Position numbers and translations under genes: made by a program. Of a stretch of 64,000 bases of DNA, positions 18,472 through 28,905 are shown in pieces. Source of the stretch: Pirellula staleyi DSM 6068 (GTDB lineage Bacteria; Planctomycetota; Planctomycetia; Pirellulales; Pirellulaceae). The notes beneath the pieces are model-generated. The model was not told the DNA's origin, searched no databases, and worked only from the letters and a program-made list of their open reading frames with translations. Each line of letters opens with the position of its first letter. The stretch's first letter is position 1. Location: assembly GCA_945900945.1 (NCBI GenBank), contig CAMDKL010000007.1, positions 1 through 64,000 on the forward strand, given 5' to 3'.

Positions 18472-18856
18472 GGTCCAGACCCCTCGGTTGAGAAAAAAAC
18501 GGTGGCAGCGGCACACTCCCCGATCTATGTCTTTATCGACGTTCGAGGCATGGGTCTTTTGTGAAACTTGGTAATTTGAGGCGAGAATCCGGTTTGGGCG
18601 CAATTTGCGGGCTTGGAACAAAATTCGAGAGCAGACGGGACAAGAAAAGTATTCGCGTAGAATTCAAGCGTTGCAGTGCCAAGAAAGGTTCCCCGGGATC
18701 CTTGGTTAGCTATAATGAGGCCGTCTCGAAGCTGAGTTATTTATTACGTGAATCCTCGCCCCTTTAAAGAGCGGTGACTTTTGGCACTTCATCGAATGAT
18801 TTGGTCGCGATTCGCAACCTTGGATGGGTTTACAACTTTTGAGCAAGTGACACGAA
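18472..18856. other. Divergent spacer between the WD40 gene and sucA
   Basis: No ORF of protein-like composition was found. A perfect TATAAT occurs at 18711-18716 on the plus strand, about 140 bases ahead of sucA, without a convincing -35 at 16-18 bases. It may belong to the sucA promoter. Nothing else stands out. Confidence 0.4.
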
Positions 18857-21619
18857 ATGAACACCTACAGTCTCGATTACATCGACGACTTATACGTACG
18901 TTATATCCAGGACCCGAATAGCGTATCGGATGTCTGGAAGCGTTATTTCGAAGAATTCTCGCTAGCGGCTCAATCGGAGGCTTTGTACGCGGAGCAGCAC
19001 GATGTCAGCTCAAAGAAAGATAGCAATTCGACCGAGCCAGCACCGGACGCACTGTGGCTCGCTCGAATGCAGGAGCGAGTGGACCAATTGGTTCGCGAGT
19101 ATCGAGTGCGAGGACATCTCATGGCGAGGATCGATCCGCTAGGACTGACACGCAAGGGTCCCCCGGAACTGGATCCTCAATCGCATGGCCTAACCGACGA
19201 GGATCTGAAACGTCCATTTACTTCCCCTACACTTGAGTACGCAAACGGTCGTACTCTTGCCGACATTATTGAAAAGCTGCGGAACACTTACTGTCGAAGT
19301 ATTGGTGCGCAATTCATGCACATTGACAATCGCAACATTCGCGATTGGCTTCAACGGCGCATGGAGACGACACAAAACCGACTAACCCTTTCGCACGATG
19401 TTCAAACGCGTATTTACACAAAGCTGGCAGACGCAACCATTTTCGAGGAGTTCGTTCGAAAGAAATACCAGACTGCAAAGACATTTTCGCTGGAGGGTGC
19501 GGAGAGCTTGATCCCACTTTTGGATCGGGCGTTGGAAAAAGCCGGTCAGCATGGCGTCCACGGAGTGCTTCTTGCGATGGCCCACCGAGGCCGACTCAAC
19601 GTGCTGGCCAATATCATGGGCAAGCGTGCACAGAGTATCTTTTGGTCCTTTGATGATCCCAAACCAGAACTGTTCCGCGGGGGTGGCGACGTCAAATACC
19701 ATATGGGCTACAGCAGCGACTGGACCACCAGCACCGGACAGAAAGTCCACATTTCACTTTGTTTCAATCCAAGTCACCTCGAGTTTGTGAATCCAGTTGC
19801 GCTGGGGCGTTGTCGAGCGAAACAAGATCGCGATGGTGACATGCATCGCACTGAAAGTATGACGATCCTCATTCACGGTGACGCTGCCTTTATTGGCGAG
19901 GGAGTCGTTCAAGAAACGCTTAACTTGAGCGAGTTGCCAGGCTACCGAACCGGCGGCACGCTTCACATCGTTCTCAACAATCAAATTGGTTTTACGACCG
20001 AACCCGACGAGGCACGCAGTTGTACCTATGCGACCGACATCGCGAAAATGCTTCAAATTCCTATTTTCCACGTCAATGGCGAAGATCCAGAAGCGGTTGC
20101 ACAAGTTGTTAATTTAGCAATGGACTTCCGCAAGGAGTTCGAAAAAGACGTTGTCATCGATATGTATGCGTACCGGCGTTTGGGACACAACGAAGGTGAC
20201 GAGCCGCGTTTTACGCAGCCCCTAATGTATGCAGCCATCGACAAACGAAAGAATGTACGAGAAAGCTACCTGGAACATCTCCTGGAGATGAATGAGCTTT
20301 CTCGATTGGAAGCGGATGCGATCGCCGAGGTGCGACACAATCGACTGTCACGCGAGTTTGAACTCGCGAAAACGGAACCATTTGTCCACGATCTCCAAAG
20401 TCTAACAGGTTATTGGGCCGGTTACTTCGGAGGTGCTGAGCCTGTAGATCAGCATGTCACAACATCCATACCAAAGCATATAGCTGGGGAATTGATTCAG
20501 GCTGCGTGTGCTGTTCCACAAGGCTTCAACCTGCATAAGAAACTGGTGAAGCAGTTTGAGGACCGGCGAGCGATGGCAGCAGGCAAGCTACCATTGGATT
20601 GGGCTACGGCGGAGTCGCTCGCGTTTGCATCGCTGTTGTCCGAAGGCCAGCCGGTTCGATTGTCGGGCCAAGACTGCCAGCGCGGTACCTTCTCGCATCG
20701 ACATGCGGTCGTTCGCGATGTAGAGGACAATCGCAAATACATGCCGCTTGGCCATTTGGCTCCCAATCAAGCTAGAATCGAGATCATCAATAGCCCACTT
20801 TCCGAAATAGCCGTTCTCGGCTTTGAATACGGATATAGCCTTGATTGCCCGGAAGGTTTGATTGCATGGGAAGCACAGTTCGGCGACTTCTGGAACGTTG
20901 CACAGTGCGTAGTCGATCAGTTCATTACCAGTGCAGAAGACAAATGGAAACGACTAAGCCGTTTGGTTATGCTGCTGCCTCATGGTTTCGAAGGCCAAGG
21001 TCCTGAGCATTGCAGCGCTCGTCTCGAGCGATTTCTATTGTTGACTGCGGAACACAATGTTCAAGTAACCCAGCCATCAACTCCAGCACAATACTTTCAC
21101 TTGCTGCGCCGTCAAGCCAAGTCGAAATGGAGCAAGCCGTTGATTGTTCTGACGCCAAAGAGTTTGCTGAGGAACAAGTCCTGTGTATCCACTCTAGATG
21201 ACATCGAGCATGGTCATTTCCAAAGGATCGTTCCAGACAATCGTCCAGCGCGTTCGCCGACGACTCGAATTATTATGAGCACAGGCAAAGCCTACTACGA
21301 TTTGCTTGCGGAGCGTACCAGGCTTAACCGCGACGACGTCGCACTCGTCCGTATCGACCAGTTCTATCCACTTGAGGCGGCGAGAGTTGTCGAAGCACTC
21401 AGTGTGTATGCTGCTGGAACGCCCGTTTATTGGTACCAGGATGAGCCAACCAATATGGGCGCATGGACCCATGTGAAGATGCGATGGGGCGACGAAATTT
21501 CCGTGCGACACAAACTGGAACGGATCTCGCGTGTCGAGTCCGCTAGCCCATCAACCGGTTCCCTGCGAGCGCACCAATTGGAAGAGCGAGAACTCTTAAA
21601 CGCCGCATTTGGAAATTAA
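18857..21619 (+). CDS. sucA: 2-oxoglutarate dehydrogenase E1 component
   Basis: The protein has 920 aa, matching the family. It is the thiamine-diphosphate E1 subunit that decarboxylates 2-oxoglutarate in the TCA cycle and passes the succinyl group to lipoylated E2. The N-terminal docking segment is YIDDLYVRYIQDPNSVSDVW. Core motifs are MAHRGRLNVLANIMGK, YHMGYSSDW, FNPSHLEFVNPVALGR, the TPP-binding GDAAFIGEGVVQE with NNQIGFTT, and RRLGHNEGDEP. The transketolase-like pyrimidine-binding part follows (about 580-780), then the C-terminal MGAWTHVKMR. The E2 (sucB) and E3 genes are not adjacent; a small unknown gene follows 12 bases later. Confidence 0.97.
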   Translation: MNTYSLDYIDDLYVRYIQDPNSVSDVWKRYFEEFSLAAQSEALYAEQHDVSSKKDSNSTEPAPDALWLARMQERVDQLVREYRVRGHLMARIDPLGLTRKGPPELDPQSHGLTDEDLKRPFTSPTLEYANGRTLADIIEKLRNTYCRSIGAQFMHIDNRNIRDWLQRRMETTQNRLTLSHDVQTRIYTKLADATIFEEFVRKKYQTAKTFSLEGAESLIPLLDRALEKAGQHGVHGVLLAMAHRGRLNVLANIMGKRAQSIFWSFDDPKPELFRGGGDVKYHMGYSSDWTTSTGQKVHISLCFNPSHLEFVNPVALGRCRAKQDRDGDMHRTESMTILIHGDAAFIGEGVVQETLNLSELPGYRTGGTLHIVLNNQIGFTTEPDEARSCTYATDIAKMLQIPIFHVNGEDPEAVAQVVNLAMDFRKEFEKDVVIDMYAYRRLGHNEGDEPRFTQPLMYAAIDKRKNVRESYLEHLLEMNELSRLEADAIAEVRHNRLSREFELAKTEPFVHDLQSLTGYWAGYFGGAEPVDQHVTTSIPKHIAGELIQAACAVPQGFNLHKKLVKQFEDRRAMAAGKLPLDWATAESLAFASLLSEGQPVRLSGQDCQRGTFSHRHAVVRDVEDNRKYMPLGHLAPNQARIEIINSPLSEIAVLGFEYGYSLDCPEGLIAWEAQFGDFWNVAQCVVDQFITSAEDKWKRLSRLVMLLPHGFEGQGPEHCSARLERFLLLTAEHNVQVTQPSTPAQYFHLLRRQAKSKWSKPLIVLTPKSLLRNKSCVSTLDDIEHGHFQRIVPDNRPARSPTTRIIMSTGKAYYDLLAERTRLNRDDVALVRIDQFYPLEAARVVEALSVYAAGTPVYWYQDEPTNMGAWTHVKMRWGDEISVRHKLERISRVESASPSTGSLRAHQLEERELLNAAFGN

Positions 21620-21631
21620 CGGATCGAAATC

Positions 21632-22144
21632 ATGAACGATACTACCTCTGCTGACATCAATTGTACAAACTCACGACCAGTCGATATCGCATTTGATTGC
21701 ATACCACTGCGTAGCATGGCAAGACTAGATCCGCCGTTGGATGCTTCACCTGGACTTACTGCCAAGTATTCTCGGATCAAAGCGGCCATCGCGGAACACG
21801 GAACACACAATTCCTATTTTTTGCACAATGCAACTTGCCGTTTCTTTGTAACCAACGACCCTCTTAACGGAATGATTGCATTTAGGTTCGAAGGGGTCGT
21901 TTTCACAGACGATTCCGACACTCGTGCTAGGCATACGTTTTTGAAGGTAACACTCGACAAAGAAACATGTTCATGGCTCGAACAGCACGTTGTGAAATGG
22001 TTTGAGGAGACAGTGAGCCAAGCCGTCCTGTTCGAGTTCAATCGCTACATTGGAGTCGGTGATCCCGAGCAAACCAAGAAGCGTTTGCTACAAATGGAGC
22101 GGGCTATGGAGGACAAAGGCGGATTCGTCGGAATGCATCTCTAG
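21632..22144 (+). CDS. Conserved-looking hypothetical protein downstream of sucA
   Basis: The protein has 170 aa with no signal peptide or TM segment. Mixed alpha/beta composition is evident, with a central patch RFFVTNDPLNGMIAFRFEG followed by an acidic stretch (FTDDSDTRARHTFLKVTLDK). A helical C-terminus comes next (WLEQHVVKWFEETVSQAVLF and EQTKKRLLQMERAMEDKGGF). I do not recognise the family. It starts 12 bases after sucA, so it is probably co-transcribed, but nothing in it suggests an enzyme of the TCA cycle. Its TAG overlaps the stop of the convergent FmdB-like gene in a shared CTAG. Confidence 0.8.
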   Translation: MNDTTSADINCTNSRPVDIAFDCIPLRSMARLDPPLDASPGLTAKYSRIKAAIAEHGTHNSYFLHNATCRFFVTNDPLNGMIAFRFEGVVFTDDSDTRARHTFLKVTLDKETCSWLEQHVVKWFEETVSQAVLFEFNRYIGVGDPEQTKKRLLQMERAMEDKGGFVGMHL

Positions 22145-22437
22145 TCATTTGCGGAGATTACGTCAGGCCCTTTACCCGCTCGCTTTTCATACATCCCATC
22201 TCCCATCTTGACGTATTTGGTAAAGCCCTTCGCGTCTAGATTCTTGTCGCTAAGGCTGGTTGCCGTTTTCATGTCAGACCACATGCCCGCAGCGGACGGC
22301 AATGAAATGCATCTGCGAACCGGTTGTCCCGTCTCTGGATGTTGCGTTAAGGGCGGATCGCTCATTGCTTGTAGTACTTCAAACGTCTCTCCGTCATCGC
22401 CTCCAGATTGGATCACTTCGTATACGTAAATCGGCAT
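22141..22437 (-). CDS. FmdB-family-like small protein lacking the zinc cysteines
   Basis: The track ORF starts at 22647, but the family start MPIYVYEV lies at 22437, giving 98 aa. FmdB/CxxC zinc-ribbon proteins begin MPIYEYxCxxCG. Here the first CxxC is replaced by IQSGGDDGETFEVLQ and the second by HPETGQPVRRCISLPS, so only one Cys remains and no zinc ribbon can form. The rest of the fold pattern (FEVLQAMSDPPLTQHPETG) is kept, and the same variant is, as far as I recall, common in planctomycetes. Function unknown. The N-terminal extension in the track reads through a dispersed repeat and is not coding. Confidence 0.75.
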   Translation of the reverse strand: MPIYVYEVIQSGGDDGETFEVLQAMSDPPLTQHPETGQPVRRCISLPSAAGMWSDMKTATSLSDKNLDAKGFTKYVKMGDGMYEKRAGKGPDVISAND

Positions 22438-22561
22438 CGTTTTTCCAAGTTCCTGTTGCTGGACGAAGGCTTCTCTAAAGTAACATTCTACAGGAAAATT
22501 AGGGGCTTGTCTGAGCCGTAGTCGCTGGCTGACACTGGCCAAATAGTTCTTGAACTGCGAC

Positions 22562-22776
22562 TTGGTGAACCGATGAGGCGCTAGCCCCGGGCAAGCCTCA
22601 GTCTGTTTCACCTGATATGCAGCCAGACTTCTGCGATGGCTAGCCACTATGGTTCAACGCACGAGCTATCGATTTATGTTGGGGCGAAGTCGATTGGCGG
22701 GGGCAGTGTTTCCATACACAGATCGCCTTCGGTTAGCGAAAATTCAGGCCCGGGGCTAGCGCCCACCGGTTCACGA
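22562..22776. repeat. Inverted pair of the dispersed GC-rich repeat core
   Basis: The left arm (22562-22592, ggtgaaccgatgaggcgctagccccgggc) is the reverse complement, with few mismatches, of the right arm (22747-22776, gcccggggctagcgcccaccggttcac). About 150 bases separate them. Together they could form a large cruciform between the FmdB-like gene and ppdK. Copies of the same core occur at 6.4, 39.7, 57.9 and 60.5 kb. Confidence 0.75.
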
Positions 22777-22861
22777 AACCCCCATGGTCAGCGCAATTTG
22801 GTTTATGCAATTTGGCTAGGGCTGCGGTGCAATCCTAAAGTCAAGCTTAAACGCTTTTCCA

Positions 22862-22895
22862 TAAAAAAGCGGAAACCAACCGGCCTCCGCTTTTT
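22862..22895 (-). terminator. Intrinsic terminator of ppdK
   Basis: AAAAAGCGGA and TCCGCTTTTT are perfect 10-base arms around a 12-base loop. On the minus strand the hairpin is followed by a run of six T. It starts about 30 bases after the ppdK stop. Confidence 0.8.
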
Positions 22896-22925
22896 GAACT
22901 TTAATCACCTAGCGAACCAAATGCA

Positions 22926-25727
22926 CTACTTTGCAGATGTCTTCGACTTGGTCGCACCCGATTTTGCCTTTGTTTCCTTGATCACCTTGGCCACGACTGG
23001 CTTTGGCGGATGCCGAAGGGCTGCCTGGGCAGCTGCTAGGCGTGCAATCGGCACTCGGAATGGGCTGCAACTGACGTAATCCAAACCGATGATGTGGCAG
23101 AATTCGACCGACGATGGGTCACCACCGTGCTCGCCGCAAATACCAATCTTGAGGTCTGCTTTCGTCGAACGGCCTTTGTCCACGCCAATCTTCATTAGCT
23201 GACCCACTCCCGTTCGATCGATCGAAGCGAACGGATTCGCCTTGATGATCTCCAAACCTTGGTAGGCGGGCAGGAACGAACCCGAATCGTCTCGGCTCAT
23301 TCCCAAACAAGTCTGGGTGAGGTCGTTTGTTCCAAACGAGAAGAACTCGGCGGACTCGGCAATTTCATCTGCGGTCAAAGCACCACGCGGAACCTCGATC
23401 ATGGTTCCGACCGTGTATGCAAACTTCTTGCCGGTCGCCTTCATGACTTCGCCAGCCACGCGGTGAACGATCTCCATCTGCAGATCCAGTTCCTTCTTGA
23501 AACCGACCAACGGCACCATTACCTCCGGCTTGACCTTGATTCCCTCTTTGAGAACAACGGCTGCGGCTTGGAATATCGCTCTCGCTTGCATCTCGGTGAT
23601 TTCAGGACGCAAGATACCGAGACGACAGCCTCGAAAACCTAGCATGGGGTTGAACTCATGCAGTTCAGAAACCAACCTAGCCACTTCAGCGACCGTTGTC
23701 TTGAGTTGCTTGGCAACTTCTTCTTGCCCTTTCTTGTTGTCGTGCTGAGGCAAGAATTCGTGCAACGGTGGATCGAGCAATCGAATGCAACCTGGCAGGC
23801 CGTTCAATGCGCGAAAGATTCCTTCGAAATCCTTTTGCTGATAAGGGAGCAAAGTGGCCAATGCCTTCTTGCGATCGTCTTCTGCCTTTGCCAATATCAT
23901 CTGGCGGACAGCGATGATTCGGTCCCCCTCGAAGAACATATGCTCGGTTCGGCAGAGGCCAATTCCTTCGGCACCGAAAGCAATCGCGTTGACGACCTGG
24001 TCGGGTTGGTCAGCGTTGGTTCGCATACCCAGCGTTCGATACTTATCCGCGAGCTTCATCAAGAAGTCGTAGTACTGAAATACTTTGCTGTCCTTAGGCT
24101 TCATGGTCTTATTGACCAAGACCTGCTTGAGTTCGCTGTCGGCAGTTGCAATCTTGCCATGGAAGACTTCGCCGGTCGTGCCGTTGATGCTAATTGGGTC
24201 ACCTTCCTTGAGCGTAACCCCTTTGCACTTGAGCGTCCCCTTGTGGTAATCGATTTCGATATCACCAGCCCCAGCAACGCATACTTTGCCCATTTGGCGA
24301 GCAACCAATGCGGCGTGGCTGGATACGCCACCGCGCGCTGTTAGAATGCCATCCGAAGCGATCATGCCTCGAAGATCTTCTGGACTGGTTTCAATACGGG
24401 CCAAGACAACGCTTTGCCCTTTGGCAGCCAGCTCTTCGGCTTTACCAGCGGTAAAGACAACGGAACCAGAAGCTGCACCGGGGCCGGCAGGTAGTCCGAC
24501 GGCCAACAATCGGCCTTCTTTTCCAGCGTTTGCATACGCGGTGGTATCGAAAATCGGCTGCAGGAGTTGGTTGAGAGCTTCTGGATCTCCGGACTTGATC
24601 GCATGCTCTGGGGTCATCAGCTTTTCTTTGACCATGTCGTGAGCGATCTTAACATAGGCCAAAGCGGTTCGCTTTCCGTTGCGAGTTTGAAGCATGTACA
24701 GCTTCTTTTTCTCGATGGTGAACTCGAAGTCCTGGACGTCGCCGAAGTTCTTTTCGAGGATCTTCCGAACATCGTTCAATTCCTTGTGAGCTGCACCGAT
24801 GGTTTTGTCCTTGGCCATGTCCGCGATGGTCAATGGTGTTCGTACGCCTGCAACGACGTCTTCTCCTTGTGCGTTGACGAGGTACTCGCCGTAGAACACA
24901 TTTTCACCGTTGGCAGGGTCACGGGTGAACGCAACACCGGTCGCACAATCGTCCCCCATATTGCCGAATACCATCGCTTGGACGTTGACTGCGGTGCCCC
25001 ATTCGTCAGGAATGCGGTACTTTTGGCGATAGAGAATAGCCCGATCGTTCATCCACGAGCTAAAGACGGCGAAAACGGCACCCTCAAGCTGTTTGACGGG
25101 ATCGGTTGGGAACGACTTGCCCGTCCAATCCTTGATCAGCTTTTTAAATCGCTTGACCAATTCTTGCAGCTGGGCGGCAGTGAACTCGGTATCGTCCTTG
25201 ACCTTCACTTCCTTTTTAAGCCCATCCATAACGGCTTCGAACGGATCGTGATCGTTCTCCTTCTTTTTTTGGACGCCCATCACAACGTCGCCGTACATTT
25301 GCAGGAATCGGCGGTAGGAGTCCCAAGCGAAACGTGGATTGCCGGTTGCCGCTGCGAGACCTTCACAAGTTGCGTCGTTGAGGCCCAGATTGAGGATCGT
25401 ATCCATCATTCCTGGCATCGAGTCGCGGGCACCCGATCGGACGGAAACTAGAAGGGGGTTCTTGACGTCCCCGAATTTCTTTCCAGCTTCTTTCTCAAGC
25501 CATTTGACGGCCTTTTCCATGTCCGGGGCTAGGTCGGCCGGTGCTTTGCGGCCATTTTTGTAATAGCTTACACAGACTTCGGTGGTAATGGTAAAACCCG
25601 ACGGGACAGGCAAACCAATTTTGGTCATTTGGGCAAGGTTGGCGCCTTTGCCACCGAGCAGAGCCTTCATGTCTCCGCCACCGTCGGTCTTAGATTTCCC
25701 AAAAAAATAAATCAACTTGTTTGCCAT
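22926..25727 (-). CDS. ppdK: Pyruvate, phosphate dikinase
   Basis: The start was moved from 25835 to the ATG at 25727 ([13 protein letters not shown]), giving 933 aa; PPDKs are usually 870-900. It interconverts pyruvate + ATP + Pi with PEP + AMP + PPi. Domains: N-terminal ATP-grasp ([40 protein letters not shown]); central phosphohistidine domain with catalytic His in [20 protein letters not shown]-terminal PEP/pyruvate barrel ([28 protein letters not shown]) with catalytic Cys in SCSPFRVP. A Lys/Ala/Ser-rich tail of about 25 residues extends beyond the usual end. It is monocistronic, with its own terminator. Confidence 0.97.
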   Translation of the reverse strand: MANKLIYFFGKSKTDGGGDMKALLGGKGANLAQMTKIGLPVPSGFTITTEVCVSYYKNGRKAPADLAPDMEKAVKWLEKEAGKKFGDVKNPLLVSVRSGARDSMPGMMDTILNLGLNDATCEGLAAATGNPRFAWDSYRRFLQMYGDVVMGVQKKKENDHDPFEAVMDGLKKEVKVKDDTEFTAAQLQELVKRFKKLIKDWTGKSFPTDPVKQLEGAVFAVFSSWMNDRAILYRQKYRIPDEWGTAVNVQAMVFGNMGDDCATGVAFTRDPANGENVFYGEYLVNAQGEDVVAGVRTPLTIADMAKDKTIGAAHKELNDVRKILEKNFGDVQDFEFTIEKKKLYMLQTRNGKRTALAYVKIAHDMVKEKLMTPEHAIKSGDPEALNQLLQPIFDTTAYANAGKEGRLLAVGLPAGPGAASGSVVFTAGKAEELAAKGQSVVLARIETSPEDLRGMIASDGILTARGGVSSHAALVARQMGKVCVAGAGDIEIDYHKGTLKCKGVTLKEGDPISINGTTGEVFHGKIATADSELKQVLVNKTMKPKDSKVFQYYDFLMKLADKYRTLGMRTNADQPDQVVNAIAFGAEGIGLCRTEHMFFEGDRIIAVRQMILAKAEDDRKKALATLLPYQQKDFEGIFRALNGLPGCIRLLDPPLHEFLPQHDNKKGQEEVAKQLKTTVAEVARLVSELHEFNPMLGFRGCRLGILRPEITEMQARAIFQAAAVVLKEGIKVKPEVMVPLVGFKKELDLQMEIVHRVAGEVMKATGKKFAYTVGTMIEVPRGALTADEIAESAEFFSFGTNDLTQTCLGMSRDDSGSFLPAYQGLEIIKANPFASIDRTGVGQLMKIGVDKGRSTKADLKIGICGEHGGDPSSVEFCHIIGLDYVSCSPFRVPIARLAAAQAALRHPPKPVVAKVIKETKAKSGATKSKTSAK

Positions 25728-25888
25728 GGCCGAATGCAATGCTCCCGTGTTTCTGCAAAAATCAAAGGGGGTTCGACAGCGTCGGATATCTATACAGACA
25801 GACCCCCAAAATACAGGGAAAGAGTGTACTTTCACTACTTCAAACCGTCAATTGCCGTTACTCGCCCGAAAAACGGGAGCAGGTCCAA

Positions 25889-27649
25889 ATGATCATTCCG
25901 GAGCCGCACCTTCTTGCGTTAACCGAATTGCTTTCAGGCAAACCTTCGCAGGCAGCTCAATTGCCTTTTTTTCAAAGTAACTACTACCAGATCAACGCCC
26001 ATGTCTGGTCTTGTGTACTGTCGCAACCCGGAAACGACCCATGGTATTTCCGTCCATTGGAGTCGACACTTTGCGAATCAAATTCCAATTTCGGCGGCTC
26101 AAATACAATTTCCAATCCATGGTCAATCAACCAACGACTGTCCGAACAAGTACGAATATCAGTTCAAGAGATTGACGGTGGTCGATGTGCAAGCATTCCG
26201 CCCGACAATTTTTTCGTCATTACCAGCGAGTCCTTTGGTGCCGTTTTGGGGACACGCTGCTCCAGCCTCCAACTTGTCGCTAAAACACTGCAAACGTGGG
26301 GAAGTCCACCGCAGTCGGTGATTCAAGACTGGCAAAATCAATTGGGAAAATCCACTCTACCCAGTACTGCCGAAACGCTGGTCACCGAAGATGGAATACT
26401 GATTCCGCTCTCGGACGTGCTGAACCATCTCACACGGAGCGGTCTCGAGCGGACTGCGGTAGCAGTCCCGACGTTGCCGCATACAACACCCTCCTCCAGT
26501 CCAGCTCCCGATTGGCCACACTGCAGACCCACGTTGGAATCGCAAGTCGATTTCGAACCAGTCACCCAGAGTCGCCACTCGAGCCATTCAGCGGGAACGC
26601 TTCGACGCAAGAGAAAAAACAATTCGAAATGGCTTCCGATTGGTTCTGTAGCTGCGGCGATCACCATTTTGACTCTCAGCATTTGGCTCCTCAGTCTAGA
26701 CGATAGAACTCCCAATGAAATGATCGCCGTCGGTAAAAGCGCTGCTTTAGGAAACGACTCTGATAATGGCAAAAACTCAACTGCAATAGAGATTCAGGAA
26801 CTCACCATCACCGGCGATCCGACAACGTTAAATAACGAAGCTTCGGTACAGCAGTCCGAGTTGACTATTGAGACCCTGCTCGCACAACTCAGGCCCAACA
26901 AACAAGGAACGCTGAGTCTCGATTCCGTATCCGCCGCCTCGATCATCAGCGAGTCGTTATATCCCGCCGGGATCGGTCTACCGACTATTTTAGCGGACGG
27001 AACAGCCAGCGAAGAGGCCGAATCCAACGAAGCTGCTCTTCCGGCCGCTCTAAATACAATCCAGTCCGAAAGCGGTCGAATCCTATTGGAACGGCCGATT
27101 CGACTCCAAGCCGCCATCACCAAAGAGACCGTGTTGGTCGGGATGCCTGTTTTGGCAAAAGCAAGCCGTTGCGAAATCGAGTTGAAGCTGGTAAAAAATT
27201 TGGTCGTTGAACCTGCGGAAAGTGTTGCCATCGAGGGGACAGGCAAAGCGACGTGGAGGATTGCGATGGAAGATGAAGATCCGGAGTTGGTAGTCGAAAT
27301 CTGGTCCAAGCCTGGTGCGAGATGGCAAGTTATAACAGCGGTTGGGCTGCGTGAAGGCCCAGGGGCAATACCCACTTGGATTGGTCCGCGCGAAGCACAG
27401 AATATCGGTAATAGACTAATCGATTATCGCCAATGGATTAACAACGCTATCGAAACGCTTCGAACAGCTCGATCGAAACCACGTGGCCGAACCACCATCG
27501 ACTTTGCTGGCGAAATCAAAAAACTAGAGCAACAGGAGCGTGAAGCAGAAAAGGCAATCGAACGGTGGAAGGTGATCGCGAGATTGAGCCATTACTTCTT
27601 TGATAGCAACGAAGTTCGCCTCCAATTTACTGCGGTCCCAAAACCTTGA
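25889..27649 (+). CDS. Single-TM membrane protein of unknown function
   Basis: The track start (25721) overlaps the ppdK start codon region. ATG 25889, with GGGAG 11 bases upstream, gives 586 aa. The N-terminal cytoplasmic domain (about 1-240) has no motif I can name. It is followed by a basic stretch (RRKRKNNSKW) and one TM helix (about 246-268, AAAITILTLSIWLLS), so the N-terminus is in. The exported part contains a beta-rich segment (about 430-530) and a C-terminal coiled coil (EIKKLEQQEREAEKAIERWK). It is divergent from ppdK. It might be an anti-sigma-like or envelope sensor by topology, but nothing in the sequence proves that. Confidence 0.7.
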   Translation: MIIPEPHLLALTELLSGKPSQAAQLPFFQSNYYQINAHVWSCVLSQPGNDPWYFRPLESTLCESNSNFGGSNTISNPWSINQRLSEQVRISVQEIDGGRCASIPPDNFFVITSESFGAVLGTRCSSLQLVAKTLQTWGSPPQSVIQDWQNQLGKSTLPSTAETLVTEDGILIPLSDVLNHLTRSGLERTAVAVPTLPHTTPSSSPAPDWPHCRPTLESQVDFEPVTQSRHSSHSAGTLRRKRKNNSKWLPIGSVAAAITILTLSIWLLSLDDRTPNEMIAVGKSAALGNDSDNGKNSTAIEIQELTITGDPTTLNNEASVQQSELTIETLLAQLRPNKQGTLSLDSVSAASIISESLYPAGIGLPTILADGTASEEAESNEAALPAALNTIQSESGRILLERPIRLQAAITKETVLVGMPVLAKASRCEIELKLVKNLVVEPAESVAIEGTGKATWRIAMEDEDPELVVEIWSKPGARWQVITAVGLREGPGAIPTWIGPREAQNIGNRLIDYRQWINNAIETLRTARSKPRGRTTIDFAGEIKKLEQQEREAEKAIERWKVIARLSHYFFDSNEVRLQFTAVPKP

Positions 27650-27861
27650 CGGCGGCACAACCGACAGGCCAAGGGCGAATGGCATGAGAACCGGCGGCTA
27701 AAACGCCTTGCCGCTCCCATGCTATGGCGAATATTTACCTTGCAATCTTCGCAAGTATTGGTAGCATAACCGTTTAGAGCAGCTGGAGAGCAGAGGTCTT
27801 TCGTGGTAGCTCTGAAAAAAAGTAGGATCCTGGTGCAACCACAAGGAAAGTTCGTCCGTTC

Positions 27862-28818
27862 ATGTTTTTTAATCTGCTGGCGGAAGCTGATTTTTCATCG
27901 ATTTTCACTCTTGCATCGCTGCAGGTTGTCGTGGCGTTGATTGTGATCGAGGGATTGCTTTCGGTTGACAATGCTTTGGCCATTGCCGCCCTGGCATCGC
28001 ATCTAGATGAAAAAAAAAGAAAAATAGCGATGACGATCGGCTATGCGGGTGCTTATGGATTCCGCATCCTTGCTTTGATCCTTGCATCGTACATCATCAA
28101 CAACCATTGGCTGATGGTTTTGGGTGCGAGCTATTTGATTTGGTTGATGTGCAACCATTTTGCAGAAAACGAACAGGACGAAGAGCACCAGGGAACACAT
28201 CGAGCCCCCCCGAGTTTTGCAAAAACGATTGCTCTGATCGCCTTTCTCGACCTCAGCCTGAGTTTCGACAACGTCGTCGCAGCGGTCGCTTTCGCTCGAG
28301 ACAGTCTCATTCTGGTCTATGTTGGCGTGACCATCGGTATTATTACGCTTCGACTCGTGGCTGGGTACTGTATCAAGTTGCTCGAAAAACATCCCTGGCT
28401 CGAACATACTGCCTTTTTGTTGGTAGGCTTCGTCGGTGCATTGCTATGCATGGAGCTCTTCTGGGACACCTATGTCCGGCAGGACTTGCCCGTATTTGGT
28501 TACGACATTATTCATGGTGAAGAGTCTGCCGACATCTCAGACAATTTGAATACCACCGATGTAGTGCCTGTTCAGAATGCTACGAGCCATACCTTGCATT
28601 ACCATATCAAGAAGCCGATAAAGTTTGGTGGAATTTTCATGATCGTGTTGGTCCACATGGCGTATGAAAAGTATCCAGCAGTCAAGGCCACATTGCGTCC
28701 GCTCGTTATCGCATTTCGACATCTCTTTGCGATCACAGCACGAGCAATTAACTCGCTCTTCGGTCTCATCACCTGGCCTATTCAAATTCTTTTCAAGTTC
28801 CGACGTCGCGCAAGTTAG
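27862..28818 (+). CDS. TerC-family integral membrane protein
   Basis: The protein has 318 aa and seven or more hydrophobic segments. The two family hallmarks are present: VIEGLLSVDNALAIAAL early and FLDLSLSFDNVVAAVAF in the middle, whose Asp-Asn pairs are the conserved polar residues of TerC/Alx-type transporters. A hydrophilic loop (ENEQDEEHQGTHRAPP) separates the two halves. TerC-type proteins are linked to tellurite resistance and, in several bacteria, to manganese efflux. No Mn riboswitch could be recognised in the 211 bases upstream. Substrate is uncertain here. Confidence 0.9.
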   Translation: MFFNLLAEADFSSIFTLASLQVVVALIVIEGLLSVDNALAIAALASHLDEKKRKIAMTIGYAGAYGFRILALILASYIINNHWLMVLGASYLIWLMCNHFAENEQDEEHQGTHRAPPSFAKTIALIAFLDLSLSFDNVVAAVAFARDSLILVYVGVTIGIITLRLVAGYCIKLLEKHPWLEHTAFLLVGFVGALLCMELFWDTYVRQDLPVFGYDIIHGEESADISDNLNTTDVVPVQNATSHTLHYHIKKPIKFGGIFMIVLVHMAYEKYPAVKATLRPLVIAFRHLFAITARAINSLFGLITWPIQILFKFRRRAS

Positions 28819-28905
28819 AAAATTCGCGACACCTGTTCGACCAATACCCAATCGCAACGGTCACTCCCCATCCCTTTCGATTCAAACCAAGACGGGCTTT
28901 TCGCC

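Noticed and set aside
24567-25451. 294-aa plus-strand ORF antisense to ppdK, and the 228-aa ORF at 23658
   Set aside because: They are shadows of the highly conserved ppdK reading frame.
27660-27861. Possible manganese (yybP-ykoY) riboswitch ahead of the TerC gene
   Set aside because: Searched by eye because of family habit; no conserved core or convincing fold was found.
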